DNA from: Achromobacter veterisilvae
Lineage (GTDB): Bacteria; Pseudomonadota; Gammaproteobacteria; Burkholderiales; Burkholderiaceae_B
DNA: 64,000 nt
Assembly (NCBI RefSeq): GCF_900496975.1
Contig: NZ_UFQC01000017.1
Span: forward strand, 62,001 to 126,000
Reading direction: 5' to 3'
The position numbers and the translations under genes were made by a program. Under the pieces are notes generated by a model. The model was not told where the DNA came from and did not search any database. It saw only the letters and a program-made list of their open reading frames with translations. Each line of letters opens with the position of its first letter. The stretch's first letter is position 1. Below, piece by piece: positions 17,577 to 26,794 of the stretch.

Positions 17577-18380
17577 TTGAGCGATATTTACCAATTCAGC
17601 CGCGGCACCGCCCCGCTGCTGGTTTCCATCCCCCACCTGGGCAGCCAGATCCCCGGCCCGCAGCGCGCGCAGATGACGCCCGTCGGCCTGCAATCCGGCG
17701 ACACCGATTGGCACCTGGACACGCTGTACCGGTTCGCCGAGGCCATGGGCGCCTCGGTCCTGGGCGCGCGCTATTCGCGCTACGTGGTGGACCTGAACCG
17801 TCCGCCCAACGACGAAAGCCTGTACCCCGGCCAGACCAAGACCGGCCTGTGCCCGACCCAGACCTTCCGCGGCGACGCCCTCTACCTGGATGACGCCGTC
17901 CTGACCGACGCCGAACGGGCCCGCCGCCTGCAAACCTATTGGCAGCCCTACCACGCCAAGCTGCGTGAAGAATTGGACCGCATCAAGGCCGAGCACGGCA
18001 CCGTGCTGCTCTGGGAGGCCCACTCGATCGCCAGCGTGCTGCCGCGCCTGTTCGAAGGCAAGCTGCCCGACCTGAACATCGGCACCGCCGACGGCGCCGC
18101 CTGCGCCCCCGACATCCTGGCGGCGGTCGAAGACCGCCTGCGCGGCTGCTCCGCGTATACCTGGGCCGTCAACGGCCGCTTCAAAGGGGGCTACATCACG
18201 CGCCACTACGGCGCGCCGGCGGACAATGTCCACGCCATCCAGTTGGAAATGTGCCAATCCACCTACATGGACGAAACCCATCCCTACGGCTATCGCGAGG
18301 ACCTGGCCGGCAAGGTGATTCCGGTCGTCGAAAGCCTGGTGCAGGCCGCCCTGCGGCAAACGGGCGCGCGCCGGCGCTAA
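17577..18380 (+). CDS. hutG: N-formylglutamate deformylase
   Basis: A 267-residue enzyme of the N-formylglutamate amidohydrolase family, which hydrolyses N-formyl-L-glutamate to formate and glutamate in the last step of one histidine-degradation route. Landmarks are VSIPHLGSQIP near residue 18, YSRYVVDLNRPPND near residue 68, WEAHSIASVLPR near residue 143, GGYITRHYG near residue 203 and IQLEMCQSTYMDE near residue 222. The start is a TTG with GGAG upstream; an in-frame ATG at 17526 would add 17 residues and cannot be excluded. No other hut gene is adjacent, so a different N-formyl or N-acyl substrate is possible. Confidence 0.8.
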   Translation: MSDIYQFSRGTAPLLVSIPHLGSQIPGPQRAQMTPVGLQSGDTDWHLDTLYRFAEAMGASVLGARYSRYVVDLNRPPNDESLYPGQTKTGLCPTQTFRGDALYLDDAVLTDAERARRLQTYWQPYHAKLREELDRIKAEHGTVLLWEAHSIASVLPRLFEGKLPDLNIGTADGAACAPDILAAVEDRLRGCSAYTWAVNGRFKGGYITRHYGAPADNVHAIQLEMCQSTYMDETHPYGYREDLAGKVIPVVESLVQAALRQTGARRR

Positions 18381-18677
18381 CCGCGCCAAGCCGCCGGCGC
18401 GCTCCTTCCTCCGGAGCCATCGAAACCCGCCGGCCGCTCCATCGCCGTCTCCACGGACACCAAGGCACCTTCCGCCTATTTCACTGGCCCACGAATGGGC
18501 CCATGTCTATCTCCTCACTTTGAAACCGTCCCAGCGCCTGCCGGCCTTGGGACGATTCCTGCTTTCCGCTAATTCCGGGTTTACCCCAATTATTCAGATC
18601 ACAGGCAAGGTCGTAGCATATCAAGTGAGCTTCGTAAAACATTACGAGCCATAATGAAAAATACACGGAGACAAGAA
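18381..18677. promoter_or_regulatory. intergenic region upstream of the Liv/thiolase operon
   Basis: About 300 bases without a convincing gene. The right half (18560-18677) is AT-richer than its surroundings and should hold the promoter of the binding-protein operon; GGAG precedes ATG 18678. A short imperfect stem (GGCCC-N6-GGGCC) near 18487-18502 may mark the end of the deformylase transcript. I see no clear operator, although the GntR gene at the operon end is the natural regulator. Confidence 0.4.
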
Positions 18678-19859
18678 ATGAAGACATGGAGTCACGCCGT
18701 CAGCGGCGCGCTGGCCGTGTGCGCCCTATTCGCAGCAAGTGCGCACGCTGCCGATCCGGACACGTTCAAGATCGGCGGCGTGGTGTCGCTGTCGGGCACC
18801 TACGGCATCTTTGGCGAAGACATGCGCAAGGGCGTCACCATCGCCATCGAACAACGCGGCGGCAAGGTGCTGGGCAAGCCGATCCAGGTCACGTGGGAGG
18901 ACGACGAGACCAAGCCGCAGCCCGCCGTGCAAAAAACCACCCGCCTCATATCCGACGGGTCGCAGATGATCTTCGGCGCGGTCAGCTCCGCCAGCACGCT
19001 GGCGATCATGAACATCGCCAAGCAGCGCAAGATCCCGCACCTGGTCACCATGTCGGCCGACGACAAGATCACCGTGCCGGGCGGTTCGCGCTACACGTTC
19101 CGCACGTCCAACACGCTGGGGATGGAGCAGCGGATGGCGCTGGCATACACCAAGGAGCAGAAGCTCAAGCGCATCTATGGCGTCACGGCCGATTACCAGG
19201 CCACCCGCGATAGCTGGGACTGGTACCGGCGGGAAGCCGAGAAGGCGGGCATCGAGATCGTGGGCGCGGACTTCCCGCCGCTGGGCAACCGCGACTACTC
19301 GTCGATCGCCGATAAGATCGCGCGCTCCAACGCCGATGGCGTGGCGCTGTTCATGACGGGTTCGGACGCAGTCACCATGGTCAAGCAAGCGGGCCAGATC
19401 GACCTGGGCAAGACACGCAAGATCTTCGGCCCGGTCATCGCCGACGAGACCATGGCGGCGGGGGTGGGCCCCACGTCGGTGGGCGTCCAATCCGGCGTGC
19501 GCTACCACTTCACGGTCGAGAACGACGCCAACAAGGCTTTCGTCGAGGCATTCCGCAAGAAATACAACGAGTTCCCCTCCGCCGCGGCGGGCGAGGCCTA
19601 CGACGGCATGAGCTGGTGGCTGGACGTCGTAGACAAGACCGGCACCTGGGACAAGGAAAAGTGGGTCGAGGCCTTCGCCGGCAGCGTGCGCGAGAACTCC
19701 GTGGAAGGCACGAAGACCATGCGGGCCTGCGACCACCAGGCCATGCAGAACGGTTTGTGGGGCGTAGTGACCGCGGGCAAGCCGCCCCAACCCGCCTATG
19801 TGATGGACATCGTCCGCGTGTTCCCGCCGGACCAGGTCTTCGAAGCCTGCGCGGGCTGA
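18678..19859 (+). CDS. ABC transporter periplasmic substrate-binding protein (Liv type)
   Basis: A 393-residue binding protein with a Sec signal peptide (MKTWSHAVSGALAVCALFAASAHA). The mature protein starts DPDTFKIGGVVSLSGTYGIFG, the standard opening of the Liv/amide binding fold, with GAVSSASTLAIMNIAKQRKIP near residue 105. It is first of an eight-gene unit with livHMGF, a thiolase, an acyl-CoA ligase and a GntR regulator. That set suggests the imported compound is a carboxylic acid that is activated to a CoA thioester and then broken down. Confidence 0.88.
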   Translation: MKTWSHAVSGALAVCALFAASAHAADPDTFKIGGVVSLSGTYGIFGEDMRKGVTIAIEQRGGKVLGKPIQVTWEDDETKPQPAVQKTTRLISDGSQMIFGAVSSASTLAIMNIAKQRKIPHLVTMSADDKITVPGGSRYTFRTSNTLGMEQRMALAYTKEQKLKRIYGVTADYQATRDSWDWYRREAEKAGIEIVGADFPPLGNRDYSSIADKIARSNADGVALFMTGSDAVTMVKQAGQIDLGKTRKIFGPVIADETMAAGVGPTSVGVQSGVRYHFTVENDANKAFVEAFRKKYNEFPSAAAGEAYDGMSWWLDVVDKTGTWDKEKWVEAFAGSVRENSVEGTKTMRACDHQAMQNGLWGVVTAGKPPQPAYVMDIVRVFPPDQVFEACAG

Positions 19860-19942
19860 ACGCGCCGCGCCCGACACACCGGCCGGCCCGCGGGCCGGCT
19901 TCCTCCCGGCGCGCTCGCGCGCCGCCTGACTGGATATCTGCC

Positions 19943-20800
19943 ATGTCCACCGTGATCATCGGCCTGAGCCTGGGAATGCTGCTGTTCCTGCTGGCTTCCG
20001 GCCTTACGCTTATTTTCGGCATGCTGGGCGTCATCAATTTCGCCCATGGCGCGCTGTACATGCTGGGCGCCTATCTCGCCTTCGACATCCAATTGCGCAC
20101 CGGCTCCTTCATCGCCGGCGTGGCCGTGGCGACAATCGGCGTGGGACTGGTCGGCATGGCGATGGAAAGGCTCGCCTTGCGGCCGCTCTATAACCGTCCC
20201 CACTTCTACCAGTTGATCCTGACCTTCGGCTTCATCCTGGTGATCAGCGAAGCCGTCAAATTCGTCTGGGGCCTGGGCTACCAGGAAACGCCGATGCCCG
20301 CGTCGCTGGCCGGCACGGTCGAGTTGGCCGGCAGCACCATCCCCGTTTACCGCCTGTTCGTCATCGCCTTCGGCCTGCTGGTTTCCGCGGCGCTCTTCTT
20401 CGTGCTGGAAAAAAGCACCTTCGGGATGCTGGTCCGCGCAGCCAGCAGCGACGGAGAAATGGTGCGGATCCTGGGCCTGCCGGCAGCCGCCATCCGCAGC
20501 GCCGTGTTCGGCGTGGGCGCCGCGCTGGCCGGCCTGGCGGGCGCCATCTCCGCCCCGCTGTTCCCGATCGAGCTGGGCATGGCCACCAACACCATCATCG
20601 ACTGCTTCATCGTCGTGATCCTCGGCGGGCTGGGCAATATCCGCGGCGTGGTCGCCGCGTCGCTGCTCATCGGCATGGTCCGGGCGGTGGGCTACACCTT
20701 CATGCCCAGTTGGGTCGACATCCTGACCTTCGCCATGCTCATCGCCACGCTGCTCACCCGTCCGCAAGGACTGTTTTCCCGTCAAGCGAGGCTGGCATGA
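19943..20800 (+). CDS. livH: Liv-type ABC transporter permease LivH
   Basis: A 285-residue permease with the LivH hallmarks FLLASGLTLIFGMLGVINFAHG at the N-terminus and IVVILGGLGNIRGV near residue 225, ending in TRPQGLFSRQ. The frame is open further upstream inside the binding-protein gene, but ATG 19943 gives the family length. It overlaps livM by four bases. Confidence 0.88.
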   Translation: MSTVIIGLSLGMLLFLLASGLTLIFGMLGVINFAHGALYMLGAYLAFDIQLRTGSFIAGVAVATIGVGLVGMAMERLALRPLYNRPHFYQLILTFGFILVISEAVKFVWGLGYQETPMPASLAGTVELAGSTIPVYRLFVIAFGLLVSAALFFVLEKSTFGMLVRAASSDGEMVRILGLPAAAIRSAVFGVGAALAGLAGAISAPLFPIELGMATNTIIDCFIVVILGGLGNIRGVVAASLLIGMVRAVGYTFMPSWVDILTFAMLIATLLTRPQGLFSRQARLA

Positions 20801-21819
20801 AGACTTCCCGCCAAAACGTCGCAATCGCCGCCTGCGTTGCCGCCGTGGTGCTGGCGGTGCCCTTCAGCACGCAAAACGATTTCCTGCTCAACCTGACCAT
20901 TCTCATCATGGTGTGGTCGATCTTCGCCGTGGGCTTCGATCTGGTGTTCGGCCTGCTGGGCATGGTGTCCTTCGGCCACGCCGCGTTCCTGGGCACGGGC
21001 GGCTATGCGCTGGCCCTGGCCACCCAACGATACGGCCTGTCCTTCGAGGCAGGCCTGGGCCTCGCCATCCTGGCCGGCGCGGCCTGCGCCTGGATCTTCA
21101 GCATCTTCGCGCTGCGAGTCTCGGGGATCTTCTTCGCGCTCGTTACGCTGGCGCTCTCGCAGCTCATGTACATCCTGGCCGACAGCAAATTGCGCGAATG
21201 GACGGGCGGCGCGGATGGATTGCCCGGCATAGGCCGGCCCGAACTCGCCGGCATCGACTTCTTCGCCACAGTGAACTTCTATTGGTACGTGGCAGCAGTG
21301 TTCGCCCTGGTAATGGCGCTGATGGCGATGCTGCGCGCCTCGCCCTTCGGCCGGGCGGTGGCCGGCGTGCGCCAGAACGAGATCCGGGCCAGCCAGTTGG
21401 GCTACAACGTGCAGCGCCTCAAGCAGATCACCTTCCTTGTATCCGGCGCGGTCGGCGGCCTCGCGGGCGGCCTGCTGGCGGCGGTGCTGATGTATATGAA
21501 TCCGCAAATGCTGCACTGGACCACTTCTGGCGACGTGATCATCATGACCCTGCTCGGCGGCGCGGGCACGCTCTGGGGCCCGGTGGCGGGCGTGCTGATG
21601 TTTGAAACGCTGAAGGAATGGCTCAGCGGCTGGACGCCTTATTGGTACGGCATCCTGGGGCTGGTCTTCATCCTGGCGACGCTGTACTTCCCGCAAGGCG
21701 TGCTGGGCGCAGTGCAGGCCCGCTGGGGCCGCGGCCGGCCCGCAGCGCCGGCGTCTCCGGCTGCCGGCGAGGCGGCGCCCGCGGTGCCGCTGGCGCCTCG
21801 CGAAGGGAGCCTGTCATGA
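20797..21819 (+). CDS. livM: Liv-type ABC transporter permease LivM
   Basis: A 340-residue LivM permease. FDLVFGLLGMVSFGHAAFLGTGGYA is near residue 48 and IIMTLLGGAGTLWGPVAG near residue 247. It has a C-terminal Ala/Pro-rich tail of ~25 residues after the last membrane helix. The start overlaps livH (ATGA) and the end overlaps livG, so the four transporter genes are coupled. Confidence 0.88.
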   Translation: MKTSRQNVAIAACVAAVVLAVPFSTQNDFLLNLTILIMVWSIFAVGFDLVFGLLGMVSFGHAAFLGTGGYALALATQRYGLSFEAGLGLAILAGAACAWIFSIFALRVSGIFFALVTLALSQLMYILADSKLREWTGGADGLPGIGRPELAGIDFFATVNFYWYVAAVFALVMALMAMLRASPFGRAVAGVRQNEIRASQLGYNVQRLKQITFLVSGAVGGLAGGLLAAVLMYMNPQMLHWTTSGDVIIMTLLGGAGTLWGPVAGVLMFETLKEWLSGWTPYWYGILGLVFILATLYFPQGVLGAVQARWGRGRPAAPASPAAGEAAPAVPLAPREGSLS

Positions 21820-22571
21820 ACGGTATCGCCCTGCAATGCGACAAGGTCAGCGTCACCTTCGGCGCGCTGCGCGCCATCGAGGAGTTCAGCTACGCGTTCG
21901 AGACCGGCCGCGTCTATGGCCTGATCGGCCCCAACGGCGCGGGCAAGACCACTCTGCTCAATGTGCTGGCCGGGCATCTGCCCGGCCACGGCGGGAGCAT
22001 TCTGTGCCACGGCGCGGACATCTCGCGGCTGCGCGCCCATGAGCGCGCCCGCCACGGGATCGGCCGCAGTTTCCAGATCACCAAGATCTTTCCAGAGATG
22101 ACGGTGCTGGAGAACCTGCGCATCGCCGCACAGATCAGCCATTCGCGCCTGCTGCCCTTCTGGCTGGCGCCGCGCTACGACCGGCGGCTGGCGTCCACCA
22201 TCGACGAGATGCTGGAGCTTACTGACCTCGCCCCCTGGCGCGACACCGTCGCCGGCACCTTGTCCTACGGCCTGCAGCGCGCGCTGGAACTGGGCCTGAC
22301 GCTGCTGCCCGACCCCCGCATTCTGTTGCTGGACGAACCGCTGGCCGGCGTCGGCCACCACGAGATCGGAGCGGCCACCCGCCTGGTCCGCCACGCGGCC
22401 GCCGGCCGCACGGTGCTGCTGATCGAACACAACATGGACGTGATCATGACGCTTTCGGAACACATCGTGGTGCTGTCCAACGGCCGCAAGGTGGCGGAGG
22501 GCCCGCCGGATGCAATCCGCGACGACGCCACCGTACGCGCGGTCTATCTGGGCGAAGAGGTGGCGGCATGA
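21816..22571 (+). CDS. livG: Liv-type ABC transporter ATP-binding protein LivG
   Basis: A 251-residue ATPase with Walker A GPNGAGKTT near residue 37 and Walker B LLLDEPLAGV near residue 168. The signature motif is weak: the usual LSYGQQR is LSYGLQR here, near residue 148. The LivG-specific helical insert is present between them. Start and stop both overlap neighbours by four bases. Confidence 0.88.
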   Translation: MNGIALQCDKVSVTFGALRAIEEFSYAFETGRVYGLIGPNGAGKTTLLNVLAGHLPGHGGSILCHGADISRLRAHERARHGIGRSFQITKIFPEMTVLENLRIAAQISHSRLLPFWLAPRYDRRLASTIDEMLELTDLAPWRDTVAGTLSYGLQRALELGLTLLPDPRILLLDEPLAGVGHHEIGAATRLVRHAAAGRTVLLIEHNMDVIMTLSEHIVVLSNGRKVAEGPPDAIRDDATVRAVYLGEEVAA

Positions 22572-23275
22572 TCGAGCTGCAACACGCCAGCGTGCATTAC
22601 GGCCAGGCGCTGGCGCTCAAGGACATCACGCTACGCGCGGCCCAGGACGAGATCGTCGCCATCGTCGGACGCAATGGCGCCGGCAAGTCCACCGTGCTCA
22701 AGACGCTGATCGGGCTGCTGCCGCTGTCGTCGGGAAGCCGCCTCGTGGCGAACCAGGATGCCACGCGCCGCGCCGTCGAACAGATCAGCCGCGACGGCAT
22801 CGCGCTGGTGCCCGACACGCGCCGCATTTTTCCCAATCTCACCGTGCGGGAAAACCTGAGGATGGGCGCGCTGGCGCACCGGCCCGGCTACTGGACCGCG
22901 GACCGGGTGCTGCAGGTATTCCCCCGGCTGCAGGAACGCATAGGCTTCGACGGCGACCAGTTGTCGGGCGGCGAACAGCAGATGCTGTCGATCGCCCGCG
23001 CCCTGCTTGGCAATCCCCGCATCCTGCTGCTGGACGAACCCACCGAAGGATTGGCGCCGCGCATCGTCAATGACCTGATCGGTGTATTCGCCGAAGTCCA
23101 CCGCCAGGGCACGGGCATCGTGCTGGTCGAGCAGAACCTGAAAGTGCCCGCGCGCCTCGCGCATCGCCAGTACGTACTGGACCACGGCGAAGTCGCCTGG
23201 AGCGGATCGGCCGCGGAAGTCGAGGCCGGCCGCCACGTCATCGAATCCATACTCACCACCGGTATCCAATCATGA
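22568..23275 (+). CDS. livF: Liv-type ABC transporter ATP-binding protein LivF
   Basis: A 235-residue ATPase with intact Walker A (GRNGAGKST), signature LSGGEQQMLSIARAL and Walker B LLLDEPTEGLAP. The motif VLVEQNL follows as in other LivF proteins. Overlaps livG and the thiolase gene by four bases each, so transporter and first enzyme are translated together. Confidence 0.9.
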   Translation: MIELQHASVHYGQALALKDITLRAAQDEIVAIVGRNGAGKSTVLKTLIGLLPLSSGSRLVANQDATRRAVEQISRDGIALVPDTRRIFPNLTVRENLRMGALAHRPGYWTADRVLQVFPRLQERIGFDGDQLSGGEQQMLSIARALLGNPRILLLDEPTEGLAPRIVNDLIGVFAEVHRQGTGIVLVEQNLKVPARLAHRQYVLDHGEVAWSGSAAEVEAGRHVIESILTTGIQS

Positions 23276-24510
23276 GCAACGACACCACTTACATCGCGGG
23301 CGTGGGCATTACCCGTTTCGACAAGCAGCCCGGCAAGAGCGTCAAGGACCTGGTTCGCGACGCCGTGTCCCAGGCCCTGGCCGACGCGGGCTGCGATGCC
23401 GCCGGTCTGCAAGCGGCCTATTTCGCGACGGCCGGCCAAGGATCGATCGAAGGCCAGTACATGGTGGCGGGACAGGTCGCACTCAAGGCCATGGGCATCG
23501 CCGGCATCCCGGTCACCAATGTGGAGAACGCCTGCGCCAGCTCCAGCACGGCGCTGAACGCCGCCCACCTGTACGTCGCCTCGGGCGCGGGCGACATCTG
23601 CCTGGCCGTGGGCGTGGACAAACTGTATTCGGAGGACAAGGCCAGAAGCTTCGCGGTGTTCGACGGCGCCTGGGACGTCCACGACGCGTCGGCACAGATG
23701 GCGCGGCTGATGGCGCTGGCGCCCGACGTCACGCCTCCGCCCGGCTTCGAGGAGCCAGGCAAGCGCAGCGTATTCATGGACATATACGCCAGCCTGGCGC
23801 GGCTGCACATGAAGACCTTCGGCACCACGCAGCGCCAACTCGCCGCCGTGGCCGCCAAGAACCACATGCACTCCACACACAATCCCCTGGCGCAGTTCCA
23901 GTACCCGCTGACCGTGGACGAAGCGCTGGCCGCAAGGCCGGTGTCGTGGCCGCTGACGCTGCCCATGTGCGCCCCCATCAGCGACGGCGCCGCCGCCGCC
24001 ATCGTCTGCAACGCCCAGGGCCTGAAGCGGCTGGCGCGCGCCCGCGCGGTGCGCCTGTACGCCAGCGTGCTGCGCACCGCCACGGACCGTCCCGCGGACC
24101 GCTACGATCGCCACTTGTGCCACCTTGCCGCGTTGGAAGCGTACGAGCGCGCCGGCGTCGGCCCGCAAGATATGTCCCTGGCTGAGGTCCATGACGCCAC
24201 CGCCTTCGCCGAAATCCAGCAGACCGAAGCCCTGGGCTTCTGCGCCTTCGGAGAAGGCGGGCCGATGGCGGAGTCCGGCGCCACCAGCCTGGGCGGGAGC
24301 ATCCCCATCAACGTGTCCGGCGGCCTGCTGTCGCGCGGCCATCCCATCGGCGCAACGGGCCTGGCCCAGGTCCACGAAATGGTGACCCAGTTGCGCGGCG
24401 AGGCGGGCGCGCGCCAGGTCGAAGGCGCGCGCTTCGCCATCGCCGAGAACGGCGGCGGATTCAACGGCGTGGAGGAAGCCGTCACCTGCATCACCCTGCT
24501 CGGCCATTGA
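23272..24510 (+). CDS. thiolase family protein (SCP-x / lipid-transfer thiolase type)
   Basis: A 412-residue thiolase-fold protein. The nucleophile Cys is in NVENACASSSTALNAA near residue 91, a conserved His is in HDATAFAEI near residue 308, and GHPIGATG lies near residue 360. These are the features of the thiolase subgroup related to SCP-x and steroid/branched-chain side-chain thiolases rather than of the classic FadA type. It probably cleaves a 3-ketoacyl-CoA made after activation by the ligase encoded next. No MaoC or DUF35 partner gene, often seen with this subgroup, is adjacent. Confidence 0.82.
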   Translation: MSNDTTYIAGVGITRFDKQPGKSVKDLVRDAVSQALADAGCDAAGLQAAYFATAGQGSIEGQYMVAGQVALKAMGIAGIPVTNVENACASSSTALNAAHLYVASGAGDICLAVGVDKLYSEDKARSFAVFDGAWDVHDASAQMARLMALAPDVTPPPGFEEPGKRSVFMDIYASLARLHMKTFGTTQRQLAAVAAKNHMHSTHNPLAQFQYPLTVDEALAARPVSWPLTLPMCAPISDGAAAAIVCNAQGLKRLARARAVRLYASVLRTATDRPADRYDRHLCHLAALEAYERAGVGPQDMSLAEVHDATAFAEIQQTEALGFCAFGEGGPMAESGATSLGGSIPINVSGGLLSRGHPIGATGLAQVHEMVTQLRGEAGARQVEGARFAIAENGGGFNGVEEAVTCITLLGH

Positions 24511-24539
24511 ACCGCGCCCCTTCCAACCCAGAGACCGCC

Positions 24540-26069
24540 ATGCATCTCAGCTCTCTCTTCCACCGCAGCGCCCTCATGCACGCCGACCGTCCCGCGCTGG
24601 CCGCGGGCACCCGGACTCCTCTTACCTACGCCCAGCTCCAGGCCCGGGTCCAGGCGCTGGCCGGCTGGCTGCGCGGCCCCATGGGCCTGCAGCCCGGACA
24701 ACGCGTCATGCTGGCGCTGCGCAATCACCCCAGCTACATCGAATCCGTGCTGGCCATCTGGCACGCGGGCCTGTGCGCCGTGCCCGTCAATGCCAAGCTG
24801 CACCCCAACGAGCTCGAGTACATTCTGCGCGACTGCGAAGCGCGGCTTTGTCTGTCTCAAGGCGAGCTGTTCGAAGCGCTTTCGCCGGCCGCCCGCAGCC
24901 TGGACGCCGTGCGCGTCGAGGACGTGGAGTCCGCCGCCTACGCCAAGGCCGCCAGCGGGCCGGCGCTGGCGCTGGAACGGCGCTCGTCACAGGAACTGGC
25001 CTGGCTGTTCTATACCAGCGGCACGACGGGCAAGCCCAAGGGCGTCATGCTCAGCCACGCCAATCTGCTGGGCATGTGCCTGAATTTCTACGCCGACGTG
25101 CAGGCGGTGGCCCCCGGCGACGCAATGGTCCACGTAGCCCCGCTGTCGCATGGCGGCGGCCTCTACAGCATTCCTTACTGGCTGCATGGCGCCTTGCAGA
25201 TCGTCCCCGACAGCGGCGGGCTGGACGAGGATGAACTGTCCGCCCTGCTGACGCACTACGAACGGGTCAGCCTGTTCGCCTCGCCGACCATCGTGCAGCG
25301 CATGGTGCGCCATGCCCGCCAGAACGGCGGACCGCCACCGGGTCTACGCACCTTGATCGTGGGCGGCGCGCCCTTCTACGTAGAGGATATCAAGGAGGCT
25401 GTCGCCTGCTTCGGCCCACGCGTGGCGCAGATCTACGGCCAGGGCGAAAGCCCCATGTCGATATCCGCCCTGTCGGCGGCCCAGATCGCCGACGCGGTGG
25501 CCACGAACGACGACGCGCTGCTGGGCTCAGTAGGCTACGTGCAGGCATCCATGGAGGTCGAACTGCGCAGTGGCGACGGCAGCCCGGCCGCCCTGGGCGA
25601 GCTGGGCGAAGTGACCGTCAAAGGCCCGACGGTGATGCTGGGCTACTGGAACAATGCGCGCGCCACCGCCCATACCATCGTGGACGGCTGGCTCCATACC
25701 GGCGACATCGGCATCCTGGACGCCCGCGGCCTGCTCCACCTGAAGGACCGCTCCAAGGACGTAATCATCAGCGGCGGCACCAATATCTACCCGCGCGAAG
25801 TGGAGGAAGCGCTGACGCGCCACGAGGCGGTGCAGGAGGTATCGGTAGTGGGCGTGGCGGACCCGGAATGGGGGGAATCAGTGCTGGCCTTCGTGGTGCT
25901 CAAACCTGGCGCGCAGGTGCAGACCCAGGACCTGGACCGCCTCTGCCTGGCGTCGATCGCCCGGTTCAAACGCCCCAAGCGCTACGTCTTCCTGGACGAG
26001 TTGCCGAAAAACAGCACCGGCAAAGTGTTAAAACGCGAACTCCAACAACGCGCGCTCTCGATCCCATGA
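24540..26069 (+). CDS. AMP-dependent acyl-CoA synthetase/ligase
   Basis: A 509-residue ANL-superfamily ligase that forms an acyl-adenylate and then the CoA thioester. The P-loop is WLFYTSGTTGKPKGVMLSH near residue 158, the adenylate region is YGQGESPMS near residue 300, the hinge region is WLHTGDIGILD near residue 390, and the C-terminal lysine motif is PKNSTGKVLKREL near residue 492. The ATG at 24540 follows the thiolase by 29 bases. With the thiolase and Liv transporter it suggests uptake and CoA activation of a carboxylic acid, possibly aromatic or branched. Confidence 0.87.
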   Translation: MHLSSLFHRSALMHADRPALAAGTRTPLTYAQLQARVQALAGWLRGPMGLQPGQRVMLALRNHPSYIESVLAIWHAGLCAVPVNAKLHPNELEYILRDCEARLCLSQGELFEALSPAARSLDAVRVEDVESAAYAKAASGPALALERRSSQELAWLFYTSGTTGKPKGVMLSHANLLGMCLNFYADVQAVAPGDAMVHVAPLSHGGGLYSIPYWLHGALQIVPDSGGLDEDELSALLTHYERVSLFASPTIVQRMVRHARQNGGPPPGLRTLIVGGAPFYVEDIKEAVACFGPRVAQIYGQGESPMSISALSAAQIADAVATNDDALLGSVGYVQASMEVELRSGDGSPAALGELGEVTVKGPTVMLGYWNNARATAHTIVDGWLHTGDIGILDARGLLHLKDRSKDVIISGGTNIYPREVEEALTRHEAVQEVSVVGVADPEWGESVLAFVVLKPGAQVQTQDLDRLCLASIARFKRPKRYVFLDELPKNSTGKVLKRELQQRALSIP

Positions 26070-26794
26070 ATTCGTCCGCCCCCCTCTTTGGCCGCACCGC
26101 CGTCAGCCAGACCGAAAAGGCCTATTGCGCCCTGGAGGAGATGATCGTCACGGGGGAACTGCCCCCTGGCAGCCAGTGGTCGGAAACCACGCTGAGCGAG
26201 CGGGTCGGCATCGGCCGCTCGCCGGTACGCGACGCCCTGCAGAAGCTGGCATTCCAGCGGCTGGTCGAAATCGCGCCGCGCCAGGGCATCTTCATCTCCG
26301 AAATCGACTACCAGGGACAACTGAAGATCATCCAGGCGAGGCGGGAGATCGAGCGTCTGATCGTCGCTCAGGCCGCGCAATGGGCCGACGATGGCGAACG
26401 TGCGGAGCTGGCGCGCCTGGCTCGCGAATTGGAAGCGCTGAAGGCGATCAATGATATGCGCATCTACATGCGCCTGCATTTCACGCTCACCAGCCAGATC
26501 GGCGCCGCGTCGCGCAATAGCTATGCGGCGGAATTCCACGCCATGCTACAGACGCTGGCGCGTCGCTTCCTGTATTTCCACCAGAAGCGCCATCCCGATC
26601 TGGTGCAGATCTGCGAACTGCACATCCAGCAGATCAACGCCATTGTGGAAGGGTCGGTGGAACGCGCGATCGCCACAGCGGAGGCGCGCAACGACTACGC
26701 CGAGAACCTCGCGCGCGACATCCTGATGGAGCTGATCGTCACGTCGGCGGTCACCATCAGCTCCCCGCCGCGTGGCAGGGGGGGTTCAGACTGA
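26066..26794 (+). CDS. GntR-family transcriptional regulator (FadR/FCD type)
   Basis: A 242-residue regulator. The N-terminal winged helix reads AYCALEEMIVTGELPPGSQWSETTLSERVGIGRSPVRDALQKL, and an all-helical effector-binding domain follows. The ATG overlaps the ligase stop by four bases, so it is the last cistron of the transporter/thiolase operon and most likely its own regulator. The 3' end overlaps the convergent LysR gene by nine bases. Confidence 0.88.
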   Translation: MNSSAPLFGRTAVSQTEKAYCALEEMIVTGELPPGSQWSETTLSERVGIGRSPVRDALQKLAFQRLVEIAPRQGIFISEIDYQGQLKIIQARREIERLIVAQAAQWADDGERAELARLARELEALKAINDMRIYMRLHFTLTSQIGAASRNSYAAEFHAMLQTLARRFLYFHQKRHPDLVQICELHIQQINAIVEGSVERAIATAEARNDYAENLARDILMELIVTSAVTISSPPRGRGGSD